Positions 21,648 to 30,908 of a stretch of DNA of 49,080 bases are shown one piece after another. The translations under genes and the position numbers were made by a program. Below the pieces are notes generated by a model that saw nothing but the letters and a program-made list of their open reading frames with translations, made no database searches and had not been told where the DNA came from. Origin of the DNA: a virus. Position 1 is the first letter of the stretch; every line of letters starts with the position of its first letter. Location: the IMG/VR virus record IMGVR_UViG_3300037504_001072, positions 1 through 49,080 of that record. The stretch is one strand, 5' to 3'.

Positions 21648-23102
21648 ATGGCGGCACAGTTGAAGCTGGTCGAGGTTGAGAATAGTACCGATGAGGTCGA
21701 TAGCCTGAGTCTGTTTGCATTCGAGGATGGTTATAGTCTGCAGCGGGATGGCTGGGTGCAACAAGTGGCCAGACCAGGATCTGATAGCGTGGTTGAGACG
21801 CTACATTTGATGATCAAGGGAGACGATCACGATGACCTGGCCAGCAAAATTCAGGCGCTGGATGATTACGTGCGGCGCGTGGAGGTCTACAGTAACGATC
21901 CGACCTCGTTTCAGCGTGTCTATCTGCGCGTGCAGTTGCCAAATGAGACTGGAGCACGGCAGGCTGTTGTCCTGGACGCTCAGGGGGATGTGGGTAGTTC
22001 AGCGTTTAGTGCGCCGCTTTCACCGGGGGCGTTCGTGCGTGATTACACGCTGACGCTGGACCGGAGGCCATACTGGGAGGATGTAGCCCCGATTGATTGT
22101 GGCGATACCGCTGCAGGGATCAGTCTGACCGGGGGAGTGTATGACTACACGGCTCAGCAGCCCGGGAACATTGTAGGTGATGTTCCTGGGCGGTTGTATT
22201 ATCTGGATGCTTATACGACCACCGAGCAGATAACTCCGTCAGATTATGAGCTGTACGATCTGTGGTTGGGATTTCGCGGTCGGTCAATGGGAGATCCGAC
22301 AAAATTTGAGCCGGTCTGGGAATGTGAGAACGCCATAGCCGGATTGCTGTCTAACTCGACTAGTAAAGTGTCAGATGCGACGGCTAGAGGCAGCAGTAAA
22401 GTGCAATGCTCGTTTGCGTCTGACGAGTCGCTGATAGAGCGGATGATCATTCGTGTGGGGGATCAATTCAGTGGGTCAGGCATCTATGGTTCCTATGAGC
22501 AGCGTGGGAATTTTATCGTGTTGCTGCGCGCCAAAGTGGGTAGCGGGACGACGTGCCGCGTGCGGATGTCATATGGATTCGCCAATTCGTCTAGCTGGGC
22601 ACACAATTCGCGTGTGGTGATCGATTCCACCAACTGGTATCTATATAATCTAGGTACGGCTACAATTCCGATAATGCCAGTTTCTACATTGCAGAATCTA
22701 TTCAATGCAGCAATACGGCTGGAAGCGGAGCGAGTCAGCGGCAGTAACGATCTGGATATGGATTGCTTAATTCTAATCCCTTACTCTGAGGGGGCGTTGT
22801 ACGCCCGGGCAAACAATCCTGCAACATCGGGGGAGTCCTATGTCCCGTTGGAGATGGAGGTTTACACGCACGCAGGTCGAGACGAGGCGATGGGCTTTAT
22901 CAAGGATACCAATGGAGCGATTATTGCGTCGCTGGACCTGGCCCCACACGGGCTTGATGGGTGGAGCGTGCCAGTAGGTGATGGTCGATTGGTTGTTGCC
23001 GGGCAGGCGAGTGACAATCACGATCTGGACGAAACGTTAGAGGGACTAGGACTACAGATCTTCGAGCGATGGAGGACTTTGCGGGGGAGTGAGCGGTCGT
23101 GA
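21648..23102 (+). CDS. Distal tail / baseplate-type protein
   Basis: This protein has 484 residues, counted from the ATG that follows an in-frame GTG. The first 140 residues (VEVENSTDEVDSLSLF, SVVETLHLMIKGDDHDDLASKIQALDDYVRRV) resemble the N-terminal ring domain of distal tail proteins. A long beta-rich C-terminal region without a recognised motif follows. It sits after the tape measure and before the tail-tip gene, with an overlap of 4 bp (GTGA) to the next gene, so coupling is likely. Confidence 0.65.
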   Translation: MAAQLKLVEVENSTDEVDSLSLFAFEDGYSLQRDGWVQQVARPGSDSVVETLHLMIKGDDHDDLASKIQALDDYVRRVEVYSNDPTSFQRVYLRVQLPNETGARQAVVLDAQGDVGSSAFSAPLSPGAFVRDYTLTLDRRPYWEDVAPIDCGDTAAGISLTGGVYDYTAQQPGNIVGDVPGRLYYLDAYTTTEQITPSDYELYDLWLGFRGRSMGDPTKFEPVWECENAIAGLLSNSTSKVSDATARGSSKVQCSFASDESLIERMIIRVGDQFSGSGIYGSYEQRGNFIVLLRAKVGSGTTCRVRMSYGFANSSSWAHNSRVVIDSTNWYLYNLGTATIPIMPVSTLQNLFNAAIRLEAERVSGSNDLDMDCLILIPYSEGALYARANNPATSGESYVPLEMEVYTHAGRDEAMGFIKDTNGAIIASLDLAPHGLDGWSVPVGDGRLVVAGQASDNHDLDETLEGLGLQIFERWRTLRGSERS

Positions 23103-24589
23103 GTGAAAGTACTCCATCGCTGGGGCTATATAACAATATCCAGCGCGGAACCGGGCACGTGATGGACCTGGGCGACGGACATAGTGGGGCGTTGCGCGGT
23201 TGGCAGCGCAGTATCCGCGCCAATGGCGGTTTCTGGTTGGGCGAGGGGGAGATGATCCCGGGCAAGGGCGGCGTGACGATGGACGATTGCCTGGCGGTAT
23301 TTCTGGAGGGGATGGCTCGACGTGTGGTGGAACGTGTTGGGGGGATGGTGACCTGGGAGGGATTTATCGCCGAGATGGACCTGACGCTTAATGGGATCAC
23401 CTATCGGCGCAGCCTCCTGGATCGGGCGAATGCCGTACGGGTTATCTACTCGAAAGTTGGCGACAACCTCTTCTCTAATGGTTCTGCAGAGAGCAGTGCC
23501 TGGTCTGCGGTGGGGGCTCCGACAACACGGGAGCGGGTGACCTCCTGGGTAACGCGAGGTACGTACGGGATGCACGTGGTAGCCGATACAGATGATGGTG
23601 TGCAGATCGGGAGCGGGCTAACGATTGTAGCGGGGCGGGCGTATCAGTGCCAGGTGACTGTAAACGTCGAAAGTGGGGAGTGGAAACTGGCAGTTCACCG
23701 GGGGGACAATGACGACGAGTTGGTATCGATCAGATCGGCTGGCGATGGGAATGATGTGCTACGGTCGTATGTGGGCGAGGATAACACGTACGCTGGCAAC
23801 GTGTACGTGAACCTGACCGCCCAGGAGAACGGCTCGGAGATTTATGCTGATGCGGCGGTATTTCAATTACAGCCGTACCGGACAGAAACACGCTGGTACA
23901 CGGATGACGACAGCATTGAGGAGTACGGCCGGATTGAGGACGTACTCCTGGAGGCGGGGATGACGGATGAGGCAGCAGGGGCCAGGGCGGCGAAGGAGAT
24001 CGCCGAGCGGGCGTGGCCGCGCAGCGTTCCGCCGGACCGGTACGATCTGAATAGTGGTAGTGCGCAGTTCAGACAAGACGGCTTATCGGTGCTGTTTGCT
24101 GGCTACGCGTGGACGTTGAACTGGCGTCACGCGCTGGCTGGGGGGACAGACACGGCCAGCAACCACGTCTCGTCGCTGGTGAGTGAAGCGGAGCTGGTGA
24201 GTGCGGGATCCATCGAATCGAACAGCCTCAGCACCCAGGTGGAGGAAAAGGATCCGATCTTGATCTGGGATGCGCTGGAGGAGATTATCGATGCCGGCGA
24301 TGGCAGCGGCAACCGCTGGATGGGCGGCGTATACGCCGATCGCTTGTTCCAGTATGAGCAGGCGCCGACGACGGTAGCGTATCATTATCGAAACGGGAGG
24401 CTGCTCTCGATCCACGGCGGGCCGATAGAGCCGTGGTTTGTGCGACCTGGATTGGTGCGGCTGGATAACGCGCCGGTGGGGCCTGGGGCGATCACGGGTA
24501 ATGACACGGATGATCCACGTAACATCTTTCTGGAGGAGGTCACCTACACCGCGCCGAATAGTCTGAGGTTCAGGAGGAGTGTGTTATGA
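23099..24589 (+). CDS. Tail-tip protein
   Basis: This 496-residue protein starts at GTG overlapping the previous stop. It has a beta-rich N-terminus (RGWQRSIRANGGFWLGEGEM), then a segment with TWEGFIAEMDLTLNGITYRRSLLDRANAVRVIYSK that resembles siphophage tail-tip (gp27-like) hub proteins. A carbohydrate-binding-like insert (NLFSNGSAESSAWSAVGAPTTRERV) follows. The C-terminal region returns to hub-like sequence ending near GPGAITGNDTDDPRNIFLEEV. Placement between the distal tail protein and the fibre supports a hub role. There is no peptidase motif. Confidence 0.65.
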   Translation: MSESTPSLGLYNNIQRGTGHVMDLGDGHSGALRGWQRSIRANGGFWLGEGEMIPGKGGVTMDDCLAVFLEGMARRVVERVGGMVTWEGFIAEMDLTLNGITYRRSLLDRANAVRVIYSKVGDNLFSNGSAESSAWSAVGAPTTRERVTSWVTRGTYGMHVVADTDDGVQIGSGLTIVAGRAYQCQVTVNVESGEWKLAVHRGDNDDELVSIRSAGDGNDVLRSYVGEDNTYAGNVYVNLTAQENGSEIYADAAVFQLQPYRTETRWYTDDDSIEEYGRIEDVLLEAGMTDEAAGARAAKEIAERAWPRSVPPDRYDLNSGSAQFRQDGLSVLFAGYAWTLNWRHALAGGTDTASNHVSSLVSEAELVSAGSIESNSLSTQVEEKDPILIWDALEEIIDAGDGSGNRWMGGVYADRLFQYEQAPTTVAYHYRNGRLLSIHGGPIEPWFVRPGLVRLDNAPVGPGAITGNDTDDPRNIFLEEVTYTAPNSLRFRRSVL

Positions 24590-27500
24590 GACGATTAGGT
24601 AAGAAAAGCAGCGTTCACGATGCGCGCCGCGTGGCTACGTTGGCCAGAGATGCCCAGGGGGCGACGTCGACGCTGGGTAAAGACGTGGACAAGGTTGATG
24701 GGTTTGACGCCAGCGCGAGTCCCACGGCCGGGCTACTGCTGGCGCTGGATGGGAACGGCGATTTTCCGCTGAGCACGATTGATGATTATGACCGTGGCCA
24801 CATTCTGAGAGGTGGGGCCAGCGACTGGGAGGCTTATGATGCCAGCCCAGCGGGCCAGATCCTGGTGGGCGATGGGACGGACATTGCAAGTGTGGGGATG
24901 AGCGGTGATGCGTCGCTGGCAGCTGATGGTGCGATCACATTAGCCAGCGGCGTGGCTGGGGATGGCCTGACTGGCGCGGGGGGCGATCCGCTGGCGGTGG
25001 ATGAGTCTTATGGCTTTATTTGGACAGCAGAACATACGTTCGAGGCAGATATCCAGTTGGATGCTGATCTGGATCTTGTGGGCGCTCAGAGCATCACAAC
25101 GACGGCTGACGCGCTCACGCTGGCCCCTGCAGGCGATCTCCTGCTGGATCCGGCGGGAAATGAGGTTATTTTCTCCAATTGGGGCGCAGGAAAAGCCCTG
25201 GAGAGCGACAATTATGTCTCGCAGGCGACGGGCTGGTCGATTGCGTACGGAAGCAACGGGGGGGACGCCGATTTCCGTTACGTCTATAGCGACGAGCTGC
25301 ACGTCCAGGCGTTCACGGCTGATGTCTATAATGCGATGGCCGGGGCGTTGGTGATCACCAAGAGCCGAGCGACGGTGAGCCGCGACTTCACGATACCGGA
25401 CACAGGCAACACGGCGACGTTGTACGTCGAGGATCTCGAGGGCCTGCCGGATACGGCGGCCTTTACCTCGGGTGATTACGTGCTACTGAAGGTGATCGAC
25501 CACAGCGGTGGCGGTTTGGTAGTGACTGAGGTCTATGGGCAAGTGACGAGTTATAGCGATCTGGCCGGTGGCGAACAATCCTGGACGTTTACGACCACGA
25601 CAACGGGCTACAGTTCCAATAATGTTATTTATGCGGGCTCGGTGGTGCTGTGCTATGGGCAGACGGGGAGCGGTAGCCGTGGCGTGTGGGAGGCGACGGT
25701 GCTGGACGCAGCAGGGTCGCCTTACAGCCAGGTGCAGACCTGGAGTGGCGTGACCGATGGCGAACCGTCATCTTTTACGACACACGTTCGGGTGGGGAAC
25801 CTGGATGGAATTAGTGGGGTGGGGCTGGAGTATGGACTGTGGGCGGGGCAGGGGACGGCTAACGATGATCCGCAGATTTTGATTACGGATTCTAGCGCGC
25901 AGTTGCGAAATCTGGATCTTACGGTTCACGATGGCAGCAATGCGGTGGCGGAGATTGACTACACAACGCCTTATATTTCAGTGGGTGGTACAGCGCCTAG
26001 TGCGTTTGACACCGGGGATGGTTGGTGGGTGGGAAACGATGGCGGGACGTACAAGTGGCGCGTGGGGGATGTGGACGGCATCCGGGCTCAGTGGAACGGG
26101 GCTGATTTTGCGATTTATGACAGCGACGACAACGTCGCGTTTCAGGTGAATAGCGACGGAGCGTGGTTGAGCAACCTGGCGCTTAGTAGTACGCTATCCG
26201 ACCAGTTTTTTAACGCCAACGATGGGCTACTTCTGCTCGGACCGCACTGCCCGATAGACGCGAATTCGTGGACTTCGCTCCGCGGGCAGGAGGCGGAGAT
26301 AACAGGACCTGACGCACCGCATATGGTTGGAGGGCCGTGGGCGGGCACGCGGGCACCGGTGTTTGAGCAGGCGGCGGAGAATCTGGCGCTCAATCCGATA
26401 TTTGGCAACGGCACGACCGACTGGGAGGCCCCTGGAAGCAATACGATTGTCACCTCGACTGATGTGGTTTTCGCGGGCGACAATGCCGGGAAGGCAACAT
26501 ATCAAAATCGCACTACGCTGTGTTTTATACAATCTAAATCCTTGGATACTAACACCTACACGGTATCGGGCTACGTTTGGGTCCCGAGCGACTGGGACGG
26601 CGGGGATATTTACTGGGAAGCGGGCGGTTTCTCTGGTGTGTCCAAGACGGTTGAGAAATCGTGGAGCACGGGAGACCCAACGGGGCGGTGGGTGCGAATC
26701 ATTACCGAATTCACACCTGATGCTGGAGACACGTCAGGTGGTATTTGGATTTATACCGACTCCGCACCGACAGCCGGTCAGTATATTTATGTGGACGGCG
26801 CGCAATTGGAGCAGAGCGATATGGCAACATCGCTCTGCTATGGTGACCTGGACTGGTGCTCCTGGTCTGGCACCGCGCACAATAGCACCAGTACGCGCTC
26901 TGCCAGTCACGCGGAGTTCGACGCCAGTATATTGCCATCCTCCGGTTCGCTCGTCATAAATGCCAAGACGCCGGGGGATCTGAATGATGGCAGTCAGATC
27001 GCAATCAGAAATCAGGGCAACGACCTGGTGTTTTACAACCAGCCCAACGGGAATTTTCGGGCTGTCGTTGGGGGCTCGGCAAGGGATTTCGGTTATGCTG
27101 CTGTGCCTGGGGAGGAGATACAGGTGGTAATCACCTGGGACGGCAGTGGGGGGGCGGATTGCTATATCCAGGGCGAATATGATGGGTCGCTATCAGGGGT
27201 GGGATCGGTTAGTAATAGCGGTACAGTCTATTTGGGTTATGATGGCTCTGGTGCGGAGTGGAATGAGGCAATTAGCCAGATTGCAATCCTGGACACCATC
27301 CTCACCGCCGAAGAAGTCGTTGCCTTGTATCAGCGAGACGCGCCGCTGGTGGACACGGGGGCGCACGACGCGCCGGGCATCTATATCCTGGACGGGCGGT
27401 TTTCGCTGGCGACGAGCACGAGCGGGCAGCGGATTGAGATCACGGCGGAGGAGGTGGCGGGGTACGATAGCGGAGGGATCAAGCAATTCTATTTGAAATC

Positions 27501-28176
27501 TAGCGATGGCAAGGCGTATGCTGCTAATGGCGACGTGGTATTGAGCAGCGATGGCGTGGAGATCACCGCTGCGACGGCGGATGGGAGCGATGAGGAGCGT
27601 TGGGTTAGATGGTTAGATCCGTCCGCTAATTTTGTAGGTGGTATCTATGGATATGATTCTACCGACCACGTTTTGAAGATTTTTGCTGATAAGGCGGATA
27701 CGAGTGATGAGGGGGCAATCGTACTGTATGCTACTCAAAGCCCCACCGGGATAGGGACGGTAGATGGCGCGCTGGTTGAAATTCGGCAGTCTCAAGGCGT
27801 CTCGATTTCTAGCGTGGCGTCCGGGGTGGCGGATCTACGAATCGAGGATGGGTTATATGTTGGGGGGGTAGGCACAGACCCGGCGGACGGGAATATTTAT
27901 GTAGTGAATAATGTATCCGCGGCGTCATTCACGGACCGAACTCCGGACTTCAAGGGCAATGCGCTGGAGGCGCTGCAGGGTATTAGGGGGGATGGCAAGG
28001 GGCGAATTGACCACGCGTCGTTGCCGGAGTTTGCACGCAAGACAGTACATTTGAAGCGTGATGGCGAAGATGTGTATGAGGAGGGTCGGGATTTGGGTGC
28101 GATGGTGTCGATTCTAACGAAAGGTTTGCAAGAGGTGGATGAGAGATTAGAGCGATTGGAAAGGAGGTTGATGTGA
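24586..28176 (+). CDS. Large tail fibre with LamG-like domain
   Basis: This protein has 1196 residues. The N-terminal 200 carry a Gly/Ala-rich shaft (GDGTDIASVGMSGDASLAADG) and short beta repeats. Residues from about 660 contain carbohydrate-binding modules (TTDWEAPGSNTIVTSTDVVFAGDNAGKATY). A concanavalin/LamG-like domain follows with NPIFGNG earlier and LVINAKTPGDLNDGSQIAIRNQG, VVITWDGSGGADCYI and ISQIAILDTILTAEEVVALY. The C-terminus ends in a coiled coil (LTKGLQEVDERLERLERRL), typical of trimeric fibres. It is probably the receptor-binding protein recognising surface glycans. The start overlaps the preceding stop. Confidence 0.78.
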   Translation: MRRLGKKSSVHDARRVATLARDAQGATSTLGKDVDKVDGFDASASPTAGLLLALDGNGDFPLSTIDDYDRGHILRGGASDWEAYDASPAGQILVGDGTDIASVGMSGDASLAADGAITLASGVAGDGLTGAGGDPLAVDESYGFIWTAEHTFEADIQLDADLDLVGAQSITTTADALTLAPAGDLLLDPAGNEVIFSNWGAGKALESDNYVSQATGWSIAYGSNGGDADFRYVYSDELHVQAFTADVYNAMAGALVITKSRATVSRDFTIPDTGNTATLYVEDLEGLPDTAAFTSGDYVLLKVIDHSGGGLVVTEVYGQVTSYSDLAGGEQSWTFTTTTTGYSSNNVIYAGSVVLCYGQTGSGSRGVWEATVLDAAGSPYSQVQTWSGVTDGEPSSFTTHVRVGNLDGISGVGLEYGLWAGQGTANDDPQILITDSSAQLRNLDLTVHDGSNAVAEIDYTTPYISVGGTAPSAFDTGDGWWVGNDGGTYKWRVGDVDGIRAQWNGADFAIYDSDDNVAFQVNSDGAWLSNLALSSTLSDQFFNANDGLLLLGPHCPIDANSWTSLRGQEAEITGPDAPHMVGGPWAGTRAPVFEQAAENLALNPIFGNGTTDWEAPGSNTIVTSTDVVFAGDNAGKATYQNRTTLCFIQSKSLDTNTYTVSGYVWVPSDWDGGDIYWEAGGFSGVSKTVEKSWSTGDPTGRWVRIITEFTPDAGDTSGGIWIYTDSAPTAGQYIYVDGAQLEQSDMATSLCYGDLDWCSWSGTAHNSTSTRSASHAEFDASILPSSGSLVINAKTPGDLNDGSQIAIRNQGNDLVFYNQPNGNFRAVVGGSARDFGYAAVPGEEIQVVITWDGSGGADCYIQGEYDGSLSGVGSVSNSGTVYLGYDGSGAEWNEAISQIAILDTILTAEEVVALYQRDAPLVDTGAHDAPGIYILDGRFSLATSTSGQRIEITAEEVAGYDSGGIKQFYLKSSDGKAYAANGDVVLSSDGVEITAATADGSDEERWVRWLDPSANFVGGIYGYDSTDHVLKIFADKADTSDEGAIVLYATQSPTGIGTVDGALVEIRQSQGVSISSVASGVADLRIEDGLYVGGVGTDPADGNIYVVNNVSAASFTDRTPDFKGNALEALQGIRGDGKGRIDHASLPEFARKTVHLKRDGEDVYEEGRDLGAMVSILTKGLQEVDERLERLERRLM

Positions 28177-28655
28177 TGAAGGTAGATTTGAGAGAGATTG
28201 TAAATGCGCAGCGTGTGCTGGCCCGGCTCTTCTCTGCGCCGGTCAAAAAAGGAAAGACGGTGATGCGTTTGGTGCGTTTCAAGCGCGAGGTAAAAGCGAT
28301 CCTCGAGGATTGGAATGATGCCCGGCGGGGCTTGCTGGAGCAGTACGCCGTACCAGTACGCGATGGCGAGGTGGTGGAGCCTGAGGCAGCTGATGAGTTT
28401 GGGTTCTGGCTGCTGGAGGATGGCGAGGTGGTACGCGACGAGGATGGCGAGCCGGTGGAGGATGAGGAGGCGCGTTGTGCGTTTGAGGCGGAGTACGAGG
28501 AGTTAATGGCGCTCGAGGAGAGCGTGGAGCGCTATTTGAGAGAGTATGATCTTGAGCAGATCAACGACGCGCTGGATCGTCCTTTGAGTGCGGATGAGAT
28601 CGACGCGACAGCGTGGGCCTGGGAGGATCTGAGAGGGTTTTATGAGGGCGGATAA
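28176..28655 (+). CDS. Small acidic tail-region protein (DUF1617-like)
   Basis: This 159-residue protein follows AAGGAGG. Its N-terminus (MKVDLREIVNAQRVLARLFSAPVKKGKTVMRLVRFKREVKAILEDWNDARRGLLEQYAVPV) resembles DUF1617-type phage proteins encoded at the end of tail operons. The rest is strongly acidic (DGEVVRDEDGEPVEDEEA). It is the last gene of the rightward operon. The final bases form part of a dyad copy. The DUF assignment is by pattern memory and not certain. Confidence 0.6.
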   Translation: MKVDLREIVNAQRVLARLFSAPVKKGKTVMRLVRFKREVKAILEDWNDARRGLLEQYAVPVRDGEVVEPEAADEFGFWLLEDGEVVRDEDGEPVEDEEARCAFEAEYEELMALEESVERYLREYDLEQINDALDRPLSADEIDATAWAWEDLRGFYEGG

Positions 28656-28672
28656 TCGGCTTTGTGTGAACT
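28645..28672. promoter_or_regulatory. 28-bp dispersed dyad, copy 6
   Basis: AGGGCGGATAA, 6 nt, TTGTGTGAACT. It fills the gap between two convergent genes, covering the stop of the tail-region gene and ending at the stop of the serine recombinase. No start codon is near, which favours a transcription-boundary role. Confidence 0.72.
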
Positions 28673-30051
28673 CACCACGCCAGGGTGAAGATTTGACAGG
28701 GGGTTGGTTTGTACTCCCTTGGGGGTACAAACCAATACCCTGTCGCATCGATTGGAAAGGCGGCAGTTAATGTACCGGCGCTTTTGCCGATTTCAATACG
28801 TTCAACAAACTGCTTTACTATAGCGCGACGGGTGATGATGTTTTCGTTGGTGAGTTTTTCGTGCGCATCGGATAGCAGGTGTTGGATGTAAGTTCGATTT
28901 ATCTTGATTTGACGATGAGTGCGTTGCATTTTAAGCGCCTCCAGTTTGTTCTGGAGGCGCTTTTTCTTTTTGCCCGCGTCATCGATCCTTTCTCGTATTT
29001 CCGATGTCGCGTGTGCGGTTTCCATCACGATGTCCAGGTATTCATTGATGGTACGTTTGAGATGATGAATCTGGTTACCCGGTCGGTTGTAGACGTTGTC
29101 GGTGCCGCCATACATCGCGCTCCCGCAGTATTTGCAATAGAGGATACCGCAACCGCTCAAAAGGTAAGGCCCGTGTTTGCTGTTTTGTGTTCGAGGGTGT
29201 GGTTTATCCTCTGGCCAGTCTTCGCCTTTGCCAGGTTTGCTGATGAGCGTCTCCTGGACGGCGTCCCATATTTCCTGGGAAATAAGCGGTTCGTGGGCGT
29301 CCTCGACGCGAAGGTCGTCGCATTTGCGGATACCGAGGTAGGTCTCGTTGCGAAAGGCACAGGAGAGGGAGGAGGTCGAGGAGTAGATGCCAGTTTCGTC
29401 GAGGATTTCTTTATAGGAGGCGCCCTGGGCACGCATTTGGAAGGCCTTTCGGATCAGGGGGGCCTTCTCTGGGTCAGGGATCCACTGGGAGGCCATTCTG
29501 TCCGTGCCATCGTTTTTGGTGCCGATTTTGACCTTCTTGGCTTTATAGCCGCGCGGGGGAAAACCGCCAGGGGCATAGCCCTGCTTGGCCAGAGCGTGGA
29601 GGCCGCGGCTGACGTCTTTGCTGAGGTTGCGGAGAAACTGCTCGTTTTGCCAGTGGGTGAGGCTCTCTACGATGCGGGCGAAGGGGCCGTCTGGGATGTC
29701 GTCTGAGATGGAGACGAGTTTGAATCCGTGTCGCCGCAGGTCGGCGGTGAAAAAGGCGGCGTCGTCGTAGTCGCGTGAGAAGCGGGAGAAGGACCAGAAG
29801 ACGACGCCGGCGGGGCGCTCCTCTTCCGGAAGGCGGCGGGCCAGGGTGATCATTGCCTGGAACTGGTCGCGACCGGCGGTGGAGGAGCCGGGGGTGGCGC
29901 GATCCTCAAAGAGGCGTTCGATGACGAGACCGTTTTGTGTGCAGTAGTCGCGGATGGCCTCGATCTGGTCGTCGATGCATTGTTCGTCGCCGCCGCTATC
30001 GCGGGCGTAGCACCAGACGCGGGCTCCGTGGTCTAGGGGGCAGTTATTCAT
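28672..30051 (-). CDS. Large serine recombinase, zinc ribbon incomplete
   Basis: This protein has 459 residues. The N-terminal resolvase domain has YARDSGGDEQ (catalytic Ser19), VVFWSFSRFSRD and the downstream RGLHALAKQGYAPGG of large serine recombinases. A recombinase domain follows (RKAFQMRAQGASYKEI, GIRKC). The zinc-ribbon part has the first knuckle (CKYCG) but not the expected second Cys pair. A coiled-coil segment and a GYWFVPP end follow. It could act as integrase or invertase, or be a decayed enzyme. A second, tyrosine-type integrase exists in this genome. Its start overlaps the end of the preceding AT-rich gene, and a 46-bp palindrome lies in its 3' end. Confidence 0.85.
   Translation of the reverse strand: MNNCPLDHGARVWCYARDSGGDEQCIDDQIEAIRDYCTQNGLVIERLFEDRATPGSSTAGRDQFQAMITLARRLPEEERPAGVVFWSFSRFSRDYDDAAFFTADLRRHGFKLVSISDDIPDGPFARIVESLTHWQNEQFLRNLSKDVSRGLHALAKQGYAPGGFPPRGYKAKKVKIGTKNDGTDRMASQWIPDPEKAPLIRKAFQMRAQGASYKEILDETGIYSSTSSLSCAFRNETYLGIRKCDDLRVEDAHEPLISQEIWDAVQETLISKPGKGEDWPEDKPHPRTQNSKHGPYLLSGCGILYCKYCGSAMYGGTDNVYNRPGNQIHHLKRTINEYLDIVMETAHATSEIRERIDDAGKKKKRLQNKLEALKMQRTHRQIKINRTYIQHLLSDAHEKLTNENIITRRAIVKQFVERIEIGKSAGTLTAAFPIDATGYWFVPPREYKPTPCQIFTLAW
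28697..28742. repeat. 46-bp palindrome in the 3' end of the serine recombinase gene
   Basis: The arms CAGGGGGTTGGTTTGTAC and GTACAAACCAATACCCTG (18 bp, two mismatches) surround a 10-nt centre. It lies where rightward and leftward transcripts converge, and could form a bidirectional terminator hairpin. There is no flanking T run. Large serine recombinase attachment sites are also roughly 40-50 bp imperfect palindromes, so an attP is possible. Confidence 0.65.
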
Positions 30052-30385
30052 CGGTGGGATTCTCTTCTTGGTTGATATTTATTGCGATTTTGCTTTTGAG
30101 GATAAATTCGTCTTTATCCCATTGGTGTGTGTATTCGATTAATGTTTGTATGGGACGTGGAGGACCTGATGGGAAGTGCCATACACCGTTTGTAAGGGTT
30201 TGTTGGTAGGAGATAAGGGATAAGAATAAAAGGGGGGATGTGTTGTCCTGCAATGGCTTTAGGAATTGCGAGGGGTATTCTATGTCGTAGTCTTGGTTGG
30301 TTGGTTTTATTTTCTTGAGGGAGTTTGGGCATCGCGCTTTTAGTTCTATGGATAGTCTATTGAGTAATGTTGATTTTTTGGTCAC
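30044..30385 (-). CDS. AT-rich hypothetical protein
   Basis: This 113-residue protein has a GTG start behind GGAGG. It is lysine-, asparagine- and isoleucine-rich (LKKIKPTNQDYDIEY, SKIAININQEENPTDE), unlike the Arg/Ala/Gly-rich proteins around it, and the DNA is visibly more AT-rich. I recognise no family. Its stop region overlaps the recombinase start. Together with the next gene it looks like a recently acquired pair. Confidence 0.6.
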   Translation of the reverse strand: MTKKSTLLNRLSIELKARCPNSLKKIKPTNQDYDIEYPSQFLKPLQDNTSPLLFLSLISYQQTLTNGVWHFPSGPPRPIQTLIEYTHQWDKDEFILKSKIAININQEENPTDE

Positions 30386-30396
30386 GGTTAGCCTCC

Positions 30397-30900
30397 TTAG
30401 TATCTAACTTTGTATCCCAGGGATTCTAGCTCTTCCCCTATAATGGATGCGGCCTGTAGAAGGTTCATCCATTCTTGGTCGTCCAGGTTTTCTGGATGGG
30501 GAGGAGAAACAATCATTACAAGGTTGTCTTTCAATTTGCGTACCATTCCTGCTTTAATAGCCTGGCGCAAGCGATAACTCGCTTGTTTTTGGCATATCTC
30601 ATCTAGAAACTCCGCTGTGTCCTGTGTGGTTTGTAAGTGTTCTATTGCATAAATGATCTGGTCTGCTAGTTCTCGAGTATTTATGCTGGGCAGTGTATCA
30701 GTTGGTACATCGCTACCATTAAGTTTGGGGGAGTAGAATAATTGGTTCTTAATTTGGTCTGCAATTTGTAACGCTTGATATTGTGATATTTTGGGTAGAA
30801 TGGGCTTAGATTCTAAAATACTAATTTGGTATGTTCCATTGACGTCAAAGTGGATGGAAATGGTAACTGTGCTATTTCCGATTTGAGCAACGTGAATCAT
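30397..30900 (-). CDS. AT-rich hypothetical protein
   Basis: This 167-residue protein has a strong AGGAGG before its ATG. The N-terminus is a beta-hairpin-like segment (MIHVAQIGNSTVTISIHFDV), followed by helices, with a helix-turn-helix-like stretch near YRLRQAIKAGMVRKLKDNLVMI. The C-terminus reads IIGEELESLGYKVRY. Codon and amino-acid use (Ile, Lys, Asn, Gln) set it and the next gene apart from the rest. Function is unknown. Confidence 0.65.
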   Translation of the reverse strand: MIHVAQIGNSTVTISIHFDVNGTYQISILESKPILPKISQYQALQIADQIKNQLFYSPKLNGSDVPTDTLPSINTRELADQIIYAIEHLQTTQDTAEFLDEICQKQASYRLRQAIKAGMVRKLKDNLVMIVSPPHPENLDDQEWMNLLQAASIIGEELESLGYKVRY

Positions 30901-30908
30901 ATGGCCTC

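Noticed and set aside
20862-21764. 300-codon minus-strand open frame over a tail protein gene
   Set aside because: Antisense shadow with His/Arg-rich translation; no Shine-Dalgarno and wrong direction for the operon.
22142-22157. Weak NBS-like sequence containing CCCGGGAA
   Set aside because: Only the GC core and two A match the 16-bp site; the left half does not, and it lies in a tail gene.
28879-29706. 275-codon plus-strand open frame over the serine recombinase
   Set aside because: Antisense shadow of a real recombinase gene; no recognised domain.
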